Shown: one piece after another, positions 45,419 through 54,291 of the stretch
How the letters are laid out: the number at the start of each line of letters is the position of its first letter
How positions within the stretch are numbered: position 1 is the stretch's first letter
Assembly: GCF_013359935.1 (NCBI RefSeq)
Contig: NZ_JABMCB010000185.1
Coordinates: forward strand, 62,001 to 126,000
Length of the DNA stretch: 64,000 nucleotides
DNA from: Paenibacillus xylanilyticus
GTDB taxonomy: Bacteria > Bacillota > Bacilli > Paenibacillales > Paenibacillaceae
Direction: 5' to 3'
Notes under the pieces: model-generated
What the model saw: only the letters and a program-made list of their open reading frames with translations
What the model was told of the DNA's origin: nothing
Database searches by the model: none
Position numbers and translations under genes: made by a program

Positions 45419-45874
45419 ATGAACAAAGGAAAGGGTATCCATGCTCCGTGGATATTGCTCCTGGTTGCCGTTTTGGCAATTGCATATATGCTGATTATGG
45501 GCAATTTGCTATTTATTCAAGGGAGAACCTCAGGGGAGCGTTATCAATACAATCTGATCCCCTTGGAGACGATTAAACCCTTATTGTTGGAAAGGGACAG
45601 GTATAATGCGGAAACCTGGGTGAAGAACCTGTTCGGTAACATTGTATTGTTTATTCCACTAGGCATATGGATTCCCTGGCTGTTTCGCAAATGTCGAACA
45701 GGGTTGAGATTTACGCTGACAGTTACTTTGCTGCTGCTTGCTGTTGAGTTGACGCAGCTGGTCACGCGTGTTGGTTCGTTTGACGTCGATGACATTATCC
45801 TTAATACCGTAGGCGCCTGGATTGGATACGCTGCTTTTCGCCTGTTCATCCAAACCGGAACAAGATCAGAATAG
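45419..45874 (+). CDS. VanZ family membrane protein
   Basis: A 151-residue membrane protein with about four helices. The family signature is visible in NLFGNIVLFIPLGIWIPWLF and in RVGSFDVDDIILNTVGAWIGY. VanZ confers low-level teicoplanin resistance in enterococci, but most relatives in soil Firmicutes are of unknown function. The ribosome site CGGAGGA overlaps the upstream spacer, and the AraC/GyrI gene is just 43 bp before. A strong terminator follows. Confidence 0.88.
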   Translation: MNKGKGIHAPWILLLVAVLAIAYMLIMGNLLFIQGRTSGERYQYNLIPLETIKPLLLERDRYNAETWVKNLFGNIVLFIPLGIWIPWLFRKCRTGLRFTLTVTLLLLAVELTQLVTRVGSFDVDDIILNTVGAWIGYAAFRLFIQTGTRSE

Positions 45875-45914
45875 ATATCTGCCACGGAGGCGGAAGTTTA
45901 TTCTGATCTTTTTT
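45864..45914 (+). terminator. Rho-independent terminator after vanZ-like gene
   Basis: GATCAGAATA pairs with TATTCTGATC across a loop with a small inner hairpin, followed by a T-run. Confidence 0.8.
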
Positions 45915-46075
45915 CGTGCCTCGAGAAACGGGTGTGTTTATATGACCTGCATTTCGGATAAAACATATTAACGGGTTATTCTGTATTGAAAAGGCATACA
46001 TGTTCATACAGCAGATATAGGAAGCGTAATATACAGCCTGAAATAGAATACAACGGAAGCAGGGTGATTCACATC

Positions 46076-47755
46076 GTGTGGTGGAAAGAAAGTGTTGTAT
46101 ACCAGATCTATCCGATCAGTTTCAAGGATTCGGATGGAGATGGTCATGGTGATCTGCAAGGCATTTATGAAAAACTCGATTACTTGACGGATCTGGGGAT
46201 CGACGTGATCTGGATCTGTCCCATTTATGAATCTCCCGGATATGACAATGGTTACGATATAAGCGATTATTATGCCATTATGCGCAAATTCGGCACGATG
46301 GATGATTTCGATCGGTTATTGGAAGAGGCTCACCGCAGAGGCCTCAAAATCATGATGGATCTGGTGCTGAATCATACATCGGATGAGCATGCCTGGTTTG
46401 CCGAATCCCGTTCCTCCAAAGTCAATCCCAAGCGGGATTATTACATTTGGCGCTCAGGTAAAAATGGTCAGGTGCCAAACAACTGGGAATCCTATTTTGG
46501 CGGATCCGTGTGGAAGCATGATCCGGAAACGAATGAATACTACCTGCATCTGTACTCGGAACATCAGCCCGATTTGAATTGGAACAACGCACAGATGGCA
46601 GAAGAAATGTATGGAATGGTGCATTGGTGGTTGCAAAAAGGGGTAGACGGGTTCCGCTTTGATGCGGTAGCTCATATTGCCAAGGCAGAAGGGCTGCCGA
46701 GTGCGCATAATCCTGACAATCTGCCCGTAGTACCGGCATATCAGCTGTTTTCCAACCTGGAACAGGTGCATTCCATTTTGAACAAGTTGAACGATATGAT
46801 CCTGAAACCTTATGGTCCTATGACTGTTGGAGAAACGTCAGGACTTGGCCCAGAGCAGGCACTTGCTTATATTGGTACAGATCGCAATGAATTGAACATG
46901 GTGTTCCAGTTTGAACATATGTTTGTGGATGCCAAATCTTCCGGGATTGGCAAGTGGAACTACCGGGAGTGGAAGCTGACCGAATTGAAAGAAATCATGA
47001 GCCGCTGGCAAACGGTTCTGCACGGCAGAGGCTGGAATGCGAACTATATGGGCAATCATGATCAGCCGCGCCCGGTTTCCCGGTTCGGAGATGACGGACG
47101 TTACAGGGTCCGCTCAGCCCAGATGCTGGCGACTTGGATGCTTACCCTGGAGGGAACACCTTATATTTACCAGGGAGAAGAGATCGGTATGACGAATGTG
47201 GCTTTTCCGAATATTGACCAGTATCGTGACATTGAAACAATGAATTATTACAGGCATTATATCGCACAGGGGCGGGACAAGAATGACATTATGGAAGCCA
47301 TCTGGAAGAAAAGCCGGGATAATGCACGTACACCCATGCAATGGGATGATACAGAGCATGCGGGATTCACAGAAGGTCAGCCCTGGATTCAGGTCAATGA
47401 TAACTACACCGAGATCAATGTGGCCGCCGCTGAAAATGACCCCGGTTCCGTTTTGCATTATTATCGCAAGCTGATTGCCATCCGAAAAAAGAGCAAAGTT
47501 CTCATCTATGGTGAGTATGAGCTGCTCTTGCCAGATGATCCGGACATCTATGCCTACACTCGCACGTTGGGGGACGAGAAGATGCTCATCATTTTGAACT
47601 TCCGCGGGAATGAACCTGAAATGCACTGGCCCGAAGGATGGACGGAGAATCAGGCCAAGCTGGTCATCGGCAATGTGAAGAGACGGTATTCAACGGATGA
47701 AGGTACCATTCTGCTGCAGCCTTATGAGGCCAGGGTGTACATGATGCAATCCTAA
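46076..47755 (+). CDS. GH13 alpha-glucosidase (oligo-1,6-glucosidase type)
   Basis: A 559-residue cytoplasmic GH13 enzyme of the oligo-1,6-glucosidase/trehalulose group. The catalytic set is Asp196 in DGFRFDAV, Glu253 in TVGETSG and Asp329 in GNHDQPRPVSRF. The N-terminus WWKESVVYQIYPISFKDSDG is typical. GTG 46076 is chosen because AGGGTGA lies 8 bp before it and it gives the family N-terminus (M)WWKES; a frame from 45986 adds 30 unrelated residues. It is a paralog of the treA product 1.1 kb downstream, with no transporter directly linked. Confidence 0.92.
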   Translation: MWWKESVVYQIYPISFKDSDGDGHGDLQGIYEKLDYLTDLGIDVIWICPIYESPGYDNGYDISDYYAIMRKFGTMDDFDRLLEEAHRRGLKIMMDLVLNHTSDEHAWFAESRSSKVNPKRDYYIWRSGKNGQVPNNWESYFGGSVWKHDPETNEYYLHLYSEHQPDLNWNNAQMAEEMYGMVHWWLQKGVDGFRFDAVAHIAKAEGLPSAHNPDNLPVVPAYQLFSNLEQVHSILNKLNDMILKPYGPMTVGETSGLGPEQALAYIGTDRNELNMVFQFEHMFVDAKSSGIGKWNYREWKLTELKEIMSRWQTVLHGRGWNANYMGNHDQPRPVSRFGDDGRYRVRSAQMLATWMLTLEGTPYIYQGEEIGMTNVAFPNIDQYRDIETMNYYRHYIAQGRDKNDIMEAIWKKSRDNARTPMQWDDTEHAGFTEGQPWIQVNDNYTEINVAAAENDPGSVLHYYRKLIAIRKKSKVLIYGEYELLLPDDPDIYAYTRTLGDEKMLIILNFRGNEPEMHWPEGWTENQAKLVIGNVKRRYSTDEGTILLQPYEARVYMMQS

Positions 47756-47875
47756 AGGAAGCATTTTGCTTCTCCCCAAGGGTTTGAATTATAATGAGAT
47801 AGGTAAATGCCATTATAATTGACATGAATCAACCAGATAAGGTTGCTCATATCGGAATCGTCAGGAGGTTACTCT

Positions 47876-48568
47876 ATGTTGAAAATTACGTATCACGGAC
47901 ACTCCAGTGTGCAATTGGGTACGGAGGAGAAGTCATTAATTATTGATCCATTCCTGCGCGGCAATGAGCTGGCCGTTACCAAACCGGAAGACATCAAAAC
48001 GGATGCCGTTTTGCTGACACATGCACATATGGATCATATTCTCGATGCTGAACCGATTGCCAAGGCGAATCACGCCAAAGTGGTAGCAATCGTGGAGCTG
48101 GCTACATACATGTCATGGAAAGGGCTCGATACGATTGGCATGAATATGGGCGGAACGGTGGATTTGGATTTCGCTCAAGCCAAGATGATTCAGGCTTTCC
48201 ATACTTCGGGAATTGTGCTGGAAGAAGAGCAGCGGATTATGTATGCAGGGCTGCCTGCGGGATATATCATTAACATCGGCGGCAAAACGATTTTGCATGC
48301 CGGAGACACGAGCCTTTTCGGCGATATGAAAATGATTGGTGATCGTCATCAGATCGATGTCGCTTTTCTGCCGATTGGCGGGCATTTCACAATGGGGCCT
48401 GAAGATGCTTTGCAAGCTGCAGAGTGGTTTAACGCCAAGCTGACCATTCCTGTGCATTATGACACGTTCCCGGTGATCCGTCAGGATTCCGAGAAGTTTG
48501 TGCAGCAGCTCGCTGCCAAAGGACTTGAAGGTCAAGTACTGGCACCTGGCCAATCACTGACGTTGTAG
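47876..48568 (+). CDS. UPF0173-type metal-dependent hydrolase
   Basis: A 230-residue metallo-beta-lactamase-fold hydrolase of the YtkL/UPF0173 family. The metal motif LTHAHMDHILD (HxHxDH), HAGDTSLFGDM and the final IPVHYDTFPVI are visible. Members are conserved and of uncertain substrate. ATG 47876 lies 7 bp after AGGAGG; an upstream in-frame ATG at 47843 has no site. TATAAT-like sequence precedes the gene and a terminator follows, so it is monocistronic. Confidence 0.9.
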   Translation: MLKITYHGHSSVQLGTEEKSLIIDPFLRGNELAVTKPEDIKTDAVLLTHAHMDHILDAEPIAKANHAKVVAIVELATYMSWKGLDTIGMNMGGTVDLDFAQAKMIQAFHTSGIVLEEEQRIMYAGLPAGYIINIGGKTILHAGDTSLFGDMKMIGDRHQIDVAFLPIGGHFTMGPEDALQAAEWFNAKLTIPVHYDTFPVIRQDSEKFVQQLAAKGLEGQVLAPGQSLTL

Positions 48569-48621
48569 TCAACGATAACGACCGAATCAGTATACACGAA
48601 ATGAACCCTCAATCCCATGTA

Positions 48622-48670
48622 AACCGTCTGTATTTGCAGTCTTATGACTGTGAAGACAGGCGGTTTTTTT
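48622..48670 (+). terminator. Rho-independent terminator after UPF0173 gene
   Basis: AACCGTCTGT and ACAGGCGGTT enclose an inner CAGTC/GACTG hairpin, followed by a T-run. Confidence 0.88.
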
Positions 48671-48791
48671 AGTTCCTCAATACATGTATCAGGGAGTTGT
48701 CAAACGTAATCATGCTTATTTTATGTTACAGAGCAACCATTATTGGGGAATGTGTATAAGAGGAATATTCTAGGTATATTATAGTTTCAAC

Positions 48792-48820
48792 TTGTATATA
48801 CATGTTTACTTATGTAATAT
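48792..48820 (+). promoter_or_regulatory. tre promoter with TreR-like operator over the -35 box
   Basis: TTGTAT (48792-48797) and TAATAT (48815-48820) are 17 bp apart. The first 12 bases, TTGTATATACAT, match the palindromic TreR operator TTGTATATACAA of B. subtilis in 11 of 12 positions. The repressor would sit on the -35 box and be released by trehalose-6-phosphate. Confidence 0.6.
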
Positions 48821-48879
48821 AGAAATGTAGTTAACTGAGATATCGAACATGAGCAATACAATTTATTGGAGGCGTTAAC

Positions 48880-50601
48880 ATGAGTTCAAACGATACAACT
48901 TCCTCATCGTGGTGGAAAACCTCCACGGTGTATCAGGTATATCCCAAGAGCTTCAATGACACCACGGGTTCTGGCACCGGGGATATTCGGGGGCTGACCG
49001 AGAAGCTGGACTATTTGCAGCATCTGGGAATCGATATTGTGTGGCTGCAGCCGGTGTATGTATCTCCGCAGAATGATAATGGGTACGATGTAGCGGACTA
49101 TTACGAGATTAATCCGGACTTCGGCACGATGGAAGATTTTGATGAATTACTGAAGGGTCTGAAAGACCGTGGCATGAAACTGATGATTGATATTGTGGTG
49201 AACCACTCGTCCACAGAGCATGAATGGTTCAAGCAGGCGCGATCTTCCAAGGATAATCCGTATCGGGATTATTATATTTGGAAAGATCCGGCTCCGGATG
49301 GCGGTGTACCGAACAACTGGCAGTCGAAGTTTGGCGGACCGGCATGGCAGTATGACGAACAGACGGGACAGTATTTCCTGACGTTGTTTGACAAGACACA
49401 GGCTGATCTGAACTGGGAAAATGAACAGGTTCGCAAGGCTGTGCGGGACATGATCAAGTTCTGGGCAGAGAAGGGTGTCGACGGTTTCCGGATGGACGTC
49501 ATTAATCTGATCTCCAAGGATCAGCGTTTCCCTAATGATGATGGCAGCGAAGGGCCTGGTGACGGTCGCAAGTTTTATACTGACGGACCACGTGTTCACG
49601 AATATGTCACCGAGATGTATGACGAAGTGTTTGGACCATATAACATGGTCACGGTTGGAGAGATGTCCTCCACAACGCTGGAACACTGCATCCGCTACTC
49701 GAACCCAGCTTCCCGTGAATTTTCAATGACATTCAATTTCCACCATCTGAAAGTGGATTACCCGAACGGGCAGAAATGGGAACTGATGCCTTATGATTTT
49801 GAAGCGATGAAACGGTTGTTCAGTGAATGGCAGACAGGGATGCAGGCTGGTGGAGGCTGGAACGCGCTCTTCCTTAACAATCATGATCAGCCGCGAGCAT
49901 TGTCTCGTTTCGCAGATGATGGAGACTACCGTGCCGAGAGTGCCAAAATGCTGGCAACAACGATCCATGGCATGCAGGGTACGCCGTACGTGTATCAAGG
50001 GGAAGAGATTGGAATGCCGAATCCCGTCTGGAACGACGTGAGCGAATTCCGAGATATTGAATCCACGAATATGTACCGGCTGCTGCAGGAAGAACGCGGA
50101 AAAACGGCGGAAGAAGCTTTTGCAATTGTGAAAGAGCGCTCCCGGGATAACTCCCGTACACCGATGCAATGGGATGATAGCAAGAATGCCGGATTTACAA
50201 CGGGCACACCTTGGATCAAAGTAGATGAACGATATCCATCGATTCATGTGGCTGAGCAATTGGATGATCCGAATTCGATCTACTATCACTACCGCAAGCT
50301 CATAGCTCTGCGCAAACAGGTTCCTGTGTTGACCGATGGTTTGTATGAACGACTGGATGATGCACACCCAGAAGTATTCGCCTATGCACGGACGAACGGG
50401 AATGAAACGTTGATTGTAGTGTCCAATTTCAGCAAGAAAGACGTTTCCTTTACATTTCCAGCTGCGGTCTGGAACGATCATGTATCCGGAAAAACGGCTA
50501 AATTGCTCATTGGCAATACGGAGACGTCACCTGATCTGGAACAGGTCATCTCACTCCGTCCGTACGCATCCTATATGTGGCTTGTACCACAAGAGGACTA
50601 A
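48880..50601 (+). CDS. treA: alpha,alpha-phosphotrehalase (trehalose-6-phosphate hydrolase)
   Basis: A 573-residue GH13 enzyme that splits trehalose-6-phosphate into glucose and glucose-6-phosphate. Catalytic residues: Asp206 in DGFRMDVI, Glu261 in TVGEMSS and Asp336 in NNHDQPRALSRF. The segment TFNFHHLKVDYPNGQKW and the link to a trehalose-type PTS gene 29 bp downstream distinguish it from oligo-1,6-glucosidases. The ATG follows TGGAGGCG. Expression is probably controlled by TreR at the operator found upstream. Unlike in B. subtilis, the hydrolase gene precedes the transporter and no treR is adjacent. Confidence 0.92.
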   Translation: MSSNDTTSSSWWKTSTVYQVYPKSFNDTTGSGTGDIRGLTEKLDYLQHLGIDIVWLQPVYVSPQNDNGYDVADYYEINPDFGTMEDFDELLKGLKDRGMKLMIDIVVNHSSTEHEWFKQARSSKDNPYRDYYIWKDPAPDGGVPNNWQSKFGGPAWQYDEQTGQYFLTLFDKTQADLNWENEQVRKAVRDMIKFWAEKGVDGFRMDVINLISKDQRFPNDDGSEGPGDGRKFYTDGPRVHEYVTEMYDEVFGPYNMVTVGEMSSTTLEHCIRYSNPASREFSMTFNFHHLKVDYPNGQKWELMPYDFEAMKRLFSEWQTGMQAGGGWNALFLNNHDQPRALSRFADDGDYRAESAKMLATTIHGMQGTPYVYQGEEIGMPNPVWNDVSEFRDIESTNMYRLLQEERGKTAEEAFAIVKERSRDNSRTPMQWDDSKNAGFTTGTPWIKVDERYPSIHVAEQLDDPNSIYYHYRKLIALRKQVPVLTDGLYERLDDAHPEVFAYARTNGNETLIVVSNFSKKDVSFTFPAAVWNDHVSGKTAKLLIGNTETSPDLEQVISLRPYASYMWLVPQED

Positions 50602-50630
50602 TTCACATTATTGAAATGGGAAGTGACAAT

Positions 50631-52649
50631 ATGGCAATCGATAGAAAACAGGTTGAGGAGATCGTACGTGCTGTCGGTGGAAAAGAGAATATCGAAGCAG
50701 CAACGCACTGCGTTACACGACTCCGGTTTGCCTTGTATGATGAAAGTAAAGTGGATACCGAAGGTCTGGACCGCAACGATCTGGTCAAAGGCCAATTCTC
50801 ATCCCAAGGACAGTTTCAGGTCGTTATTGGACCCGGGCTGGTCGATAAGGTATATGATGAGATGATCCAGATCACAGGCGGCGACCGTGCTTCCAAGGAT
50901 GATGTGAAGGCGGCTGCCGGCAAAAAGCAAAATCCGATCCAACGCGCAATCAAAACGCTCTCGGATATCTTTATTCCGATCCTGCCTGCCATTATTACGG
51001 CAGGTCTTCTGCTCGGAATCAACAACATATTGACAGGGCCAGGCATCTTTTTTGATGAACAATCACTGGTTGACGTCTACCCGGCATGGAAGGACCTCGC
51101 ATCCATCATTAATACCATTGCGAGTACAGCCTTTACATTCCTGCCTGCATTGATTGGTTGGTCAGCTGTAAAAAGATTCGGCGGAAGCCCGCTGCTCGGG
51201 ATTGTGCTTGGACTGATCCTGGTGCACCCTGATCTGCTGAGTGCCTATGGCTATGCCAATGCAGTAAATGAAGGTACCGTGCCGACCTGGAATCTCTTCG
51301 GCTGGCACATTGAGAAAATTGGTTATCAGGGTCAGGTGCTGCCGGTATTGGTTTCGGCTTATCTGCTGGCCAAACTGGAGATTTTCCTGAACAAAAGAGT
51401 GCATGATTCCGTCAAGCTGCTTGTCGTTGCACCCGTAACATTGCTTATTACCGGATTTCTCGCGTTTACCATCATTGGTCCGGTTACGTTCGCCATTGCG
51501 AATGCGATTACATCAGGTCTGATTTATATTTATGAATCCTATGCAGCACTCGGTGGTCTGATCTATGGTGGTCTGTATGCATTGCTGGTTATTACGGGTA
51601 TGCATCATACGTTCCTGGCGGTAGACGTACAACTGATTGGTAGTCAGGGAGGTACCTTCCTGTGGCCGATGCTGGCGCTGTCCAATATCGCACAGGGTTC
51701 TGCGGCGCTTGCGATGATGCTTGTGCTGCGCGAACAGAAGATGAGAGGGCTTGCGGCTACTTCTTCCGTGTCGGCTTTCCTCGGCGTAACGGAGCCTGCA
51801 ATCTTTGGGGTGAATATCCGTTATCGTTATCCATTTATTTTCGGTATGGTGGGTTCGGCTATTGGTGGAGTTCTGTTGACCATGAATAATGTTCAGGCGA
51901 CTTCCATCGGTGTAGGTGGAGTTCCCGGATTCCTTTCCATATTCCCGAATAAGTGGGGAGTATTCTTTATCGGGATGGCGATTGTGCTGATCGTTCCATT
52001 TGTCCTGACGGTTATTTTCGGCAGAGCGAAGATGAGAAAGCAAGATCGCAGCAACAATACCGGGACTGATTCTGTAAGCAAAACAACACCAGCAGCATCC
52101 ACTGCAAATACAGCATTCTCCAACACAGATACAGCGGCAGCTGAGCGGACTCGCACAAATGCACAAGTTGGGGATGCACCCGTTAACACCCTGGAAGTAA
52201 TGGCTCCATTAACTGGAACAGCTGTGCCGCTGGAACAAGTGCCTGATCCGGCTTTTGCAGAGAAGCAGATGGGTGAAGGGGTAGCGATTGAACCTTCAGG
52301 CAATCAGGTGGTTGCTCCGTTTGATGCACAAGTTGCACATGTAATTAAAAGCAAACACGCGGTCATTCTGGAACATGCGAGTGGTCTGCAAATTCTGATC
52401 CATGTCGGGATCAATACTGTATCGCTGAAGGGCGAGGGCTTCAACATGCATGTCGAAGCAGGGGAGCATGTAAGAGCCGGGCAAACGCTGCTGGAATTTG
52501 ATCGTAAGGTCATTGAAGCTGCTGGATATCCGCTCATCACCCCGATTATTATCCCGGATGGGCAGGATATGGTTGATCGGGTGGAAGTCACCACAGGTGA
52601 TGTTTCATCGAATCGGAATGGTATATTGACCGTTCACTTGAAAGGCTAA
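50631..52649 (+). CDS. treP: PTS trehalose-specific EIIBCA component
   Basis: A 672-residue membrane permease that imports and phosphorylates trehalose. The EIIB domain has the phospho-Cys27 in ATHCVTRLRF. EIIC (about 105-470) has about ten membrane spans with GMHHTFLAVDVQLIG and LGVTEPAIFGVN. An alanine/threonine-rich linker (about 480-520) leads to a C-terminal EIIA(Glc)-type domain (PLTGTAVPLEQVPDPAFAEK) with phospho-His591 in ILIHVGINTV. Many TreP proteins lack their own EIIA, so this one is self-sufficient apart from EI and HPr. ATG 50631 follows GGGAAG. Confidence 0.93.
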   Translation: MAIDRKQVEEIVRAVGGKENIEAATHCVTRLRFALYDESKVDTEGLDRNDLVKGQFSSQGQFQVVIGPGLVDKVYDEMIQITGGDRASKDDVKAAAGKKQNPIQRAIKTLSDIFIPILPAIITAGLLLGINNILTGPGIFFDEQSLVDVYPAWKDLASIINTIASTAFTFLPALIGWSAVKRFGGSPLLGIVLGLILVHPDLLSAYGYANAVNEGTVPTWNLFGWHIEKIGYQGQVLPVLVSAYLLAKLEIFLNKRVHDSVKLLVVAPVTLLITGFLAFTIIGPVTFAIANAITSGLIYIYESYAALGGLIYGGLYALLVITGMHHTFLAVDVQLIGSQGGTFLWPMLALSNIAQGSAALAMMLVLREQKMRGLAATSSVSAFLGVTEPAIFGVNIRYRYPFIFGMVGSAIGGVLLTMNNVQATSIGVGGVPGFLSIFPNKWGVFFIGMAIVLIVPFVLTVIFGRAKMRKQDRSNNTGTDSVSKTTPAASTANTAFSNTDTAAAERTRTNAQVGDAPVNTLEVMAPLTGTAVPLEQVPDPAFAEKQMGEGVAIEPSGNQVVAPFDAQVAHVIKSKHAVILEHASGLQILIHVGINTVSLKGEGFNMHVEAGEHVRAGQTLLEFDRKVIEAAGYPLITPIIIPDGQDMVDRVEVTTGDVSSNRNGILTVHLKG

Positions 52650-52693
52650 CCAGCTTTTCTTTCTTTATAGAAAAATTCTGCTTCATTTCATTG

Positions 52694-52735
52694 ACGAACC
52701 AGCCCAGGTGTGAGCCTGTAACTGGTTCGTTTTTC
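52694..52735 (+). terminator. Rho-independent terminator of the tre operon
   Basis: ACGAACCAG pairs with CTGGTTCGT, with an inner CAGG/CCTG hairpin, followed by TTTTC. Confidence 0.85.
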
Positions 52736-52875
52736 TTTGGTGTCATGATACACTATGTATAAATTAAAATTTAAAATAACATCAACATTGAATCGCCGCG
52801 TATATGCATGTTACTGATGGAGTATTCATATGGTTCAGGAAGAGTTCCTAGTGTAGTGGACAAAGGAGGAGAGCC

Positions 52876-53727
52876 ATGACCCGTGTCGCAGTAATGGTTA
52901 TTCATGGGCTGGGTATGCAAAGGGATGATTATGCGGATACACTGATATCACGTTTGCATAAGGAATTCGATCAGGTGATGGTTATGCGTGGTGCTGCGGA
53001 AAAATATTTGGATATTGAGCCAGTCTTCTGGGCTGACGTCTTTGAAGAGAGAGAAGAAGCCTTATACCAGCAGCTTGTTAGCTCACAACGGCTGAATTAC
53101 CAGGTGCTGCGAAGATTTGTTATACATTATCTGGCGGATGCCGTTGCTTATCAGCCGGTCGAGCATCAAGGACATAATTATGACGCAGTGCATGGCAGCT
53201 TAAACCGAGCCCTGCATGCACTTGCACAGCGCAGCGGTCCTGAAGCCCCGCTCTGTGTTATCGCCCACAGCCTGGGTGCTGTCATTGCCAGTAACTTTTT
53301 TTATGATCTGCAGTTTCCATCCAGTCGGGTTCCGTCGATTGTGGATGTCACATCTGCATTGGAGCGGGGAGACACGTTAACGAACTTCTATTCATTTGGA
53401 ACGACACTGCCACTATGGAGTCTGCGCTATCACGATTTTAGCTGTCCAATTCAGGTGCCGTCCTCCATGGCGGCACAGCAGTACTTCCCTGGGCTGGAGG
53501 GGGAGTGGGTTAATTTTTATGATCGGGACGATATTCTTGGATATCCTTTAAGGCCCATCGATCCGGCCTATGAAGCTGCGGTCAAGGCGGATATTGAGAT
53601 TAACTCGGGTGGCTGGATCGGGAGTTGGAATCCGCTTAGTCATGGAGGGTACTTCGGAAATAGCGCCATGAACCGGAGAATTGCACAAGGGCTGGCACGG
53701 ACGTGGACTTGGGTAAATCGTGGATGA
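52876..53727 (+). CDS. alpha/beta-hydrolase-like protein of unknown function
   Basis: A 283-residue soluble protein. [16 protein letters not shown] at the start supplies the oxyanion-hole HG motif, and [13 protein letters not shown] contains the nucleophile elbow GxSxG variant (AHSLG), as in lipases and related hydrolases. A C-terminal His is present in [11 protein letters not shown]. The middle ([20 protein letters not shown]) is family-specific and has been seen in uncharacterised bacterial proteins. AAAGGAGGAG precedes the ATG. It overlaps the next small ORF's longer frame and is 43 bp from that gene's likely start. Confidence 0.7.
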   Translation: MTRVAVMVIHGLGMQRDDYADTLISRLHKEFDQVMVMRGAAEKYLDIEPVFWADVFEEREEALYQQLVSSQRLNYQVLRRFVIHYLADAVAYQPVEHQGHNYDAVHGSLNRALHALAQRSGPEAPLCVIAHSLGAVIASNFFYDLQFPSSRVPSIVDVTSALERGDTLTNFYSFGTTLPLWSLRYHDFSCPIQVPSSMAAQQYFPGLEGEWVNFYDRDDILGYPLRPIDPAYEAAVKADIEINSGGWIGSWNPLSHGGYFGNSAMNRRIAQGLARTWTWVNRG

Positions 53728-53770
53728 CGTCCATTCATCTAGATATGAGAAGAAGAAAGGGGGAATTCAT

Positions 53771-54037
53771 TTGGAATGCAGGACAGGCTGCGCCGCATGT
53801 TGCATTGCCATATCCATTTCCTCACCGATCCCGGGTATGGAAGATGGTAAACCAGCAGGTGTACGCTGTGTACAGTTGACGGAGGACAATCGCTGCAGCA
53901 TATTCGGTCAGCCGGATCGTCCGGCTGTATGCAGCGGATTGCAGGCTTCGGCTGACATGTGTGGAAGTACGGATCAGGAGGCTTTTGATATACTGGCCTG
54001 GCTGGAACAGGAAACCAACCCTCGGATTCTAGAGTGA
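53771..54037 (+). CDS. YkgJ family cysteine-cluster protein
   Basis: An 88-residue protein with the CxxxCxxCC pattern at the N-terminus ([10 protein letters not shown]: Cys3, Cys7, Cys10, Cys11) and further cysteines in [13 protein letters not shown] and PAVCSGL, typical of the zinc- or iron-sulphur-binding YkgJ/UPF0153 group. The start chosen is TTG 53771, 7 bp after AAAGGGGG, which gives the usual short N-terminus; the longer frame from 53720 overlaps the hydrolase gene. Function of the family is unknown. Confidence 0.8.
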   Translation: MECRTGCAACCIAISISSPIPGMEDGKPAGVRCVQLTEDNRCSIFGQPDRPAVCSGLQASADMCGSTDQEAFDILAWLEQETNPRILE

Positions 54038-54047
54038 AGTTGTTTTA

Positions 54048-54173
54048 TTGGAAAAGGATAATTATACTTATTATTCTAAATCGAAGAGCAAGACGGGATA
54101 TTATGTTTTTATTGCTGCTGCCGTGGTGACAGTAGGTGTAGTCAGCTGGATGTATAATCGCACGTACTCATAA
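54048..54173 (+). CDS. possible 41-residue single-span membrane protein
   Basis: A TTG-initiated frame begins (M)EKDNYTYYSKSKSKTGYY, followed by a hydrophobic helix (VFIAAAVVTVGVVSW) and the tail MYNRTYS. It starts 10 bp after the YkgJ gene and ends before a bidirectional terminator. The ribosome site is weak (GTGAAG), so the start is uncertain. Family not recognised. Confidence 0.4.
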   Translation: MEKDNYTYYSKSKSKTGYYVFIAAAVVTVGVVSWMYNRTYS

Positions 54174-54230
54174 AACGAACGAAAAAGTCAATTTTGCATT
54201 AAACAAGTTTCATATCTGGAAATAGGCTAA

Positions 54231-54275
54231 AAAGAGTATCCATGGATAATAAATCTATGGATACTCTTATTTTTT
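54231..54275. terminator. bidirectional terminator
   Basis: AAGAGTATCCAT and ATGGATACTCTT form a 12-bp stem with a T-run on the plus strand. It separates the plus-strand group from the convergent AbrB-family gene. Confidence 0.85.
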
Positions 54276-54291
54276 GGCGTGCTTATCCATT

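Noticed and set aside
49723..50481. 252-codon open frame opposite treA.
   Set aside because: Antisense shadow of a gene with all catalytic residues; composition is unlike real proteins of the window.
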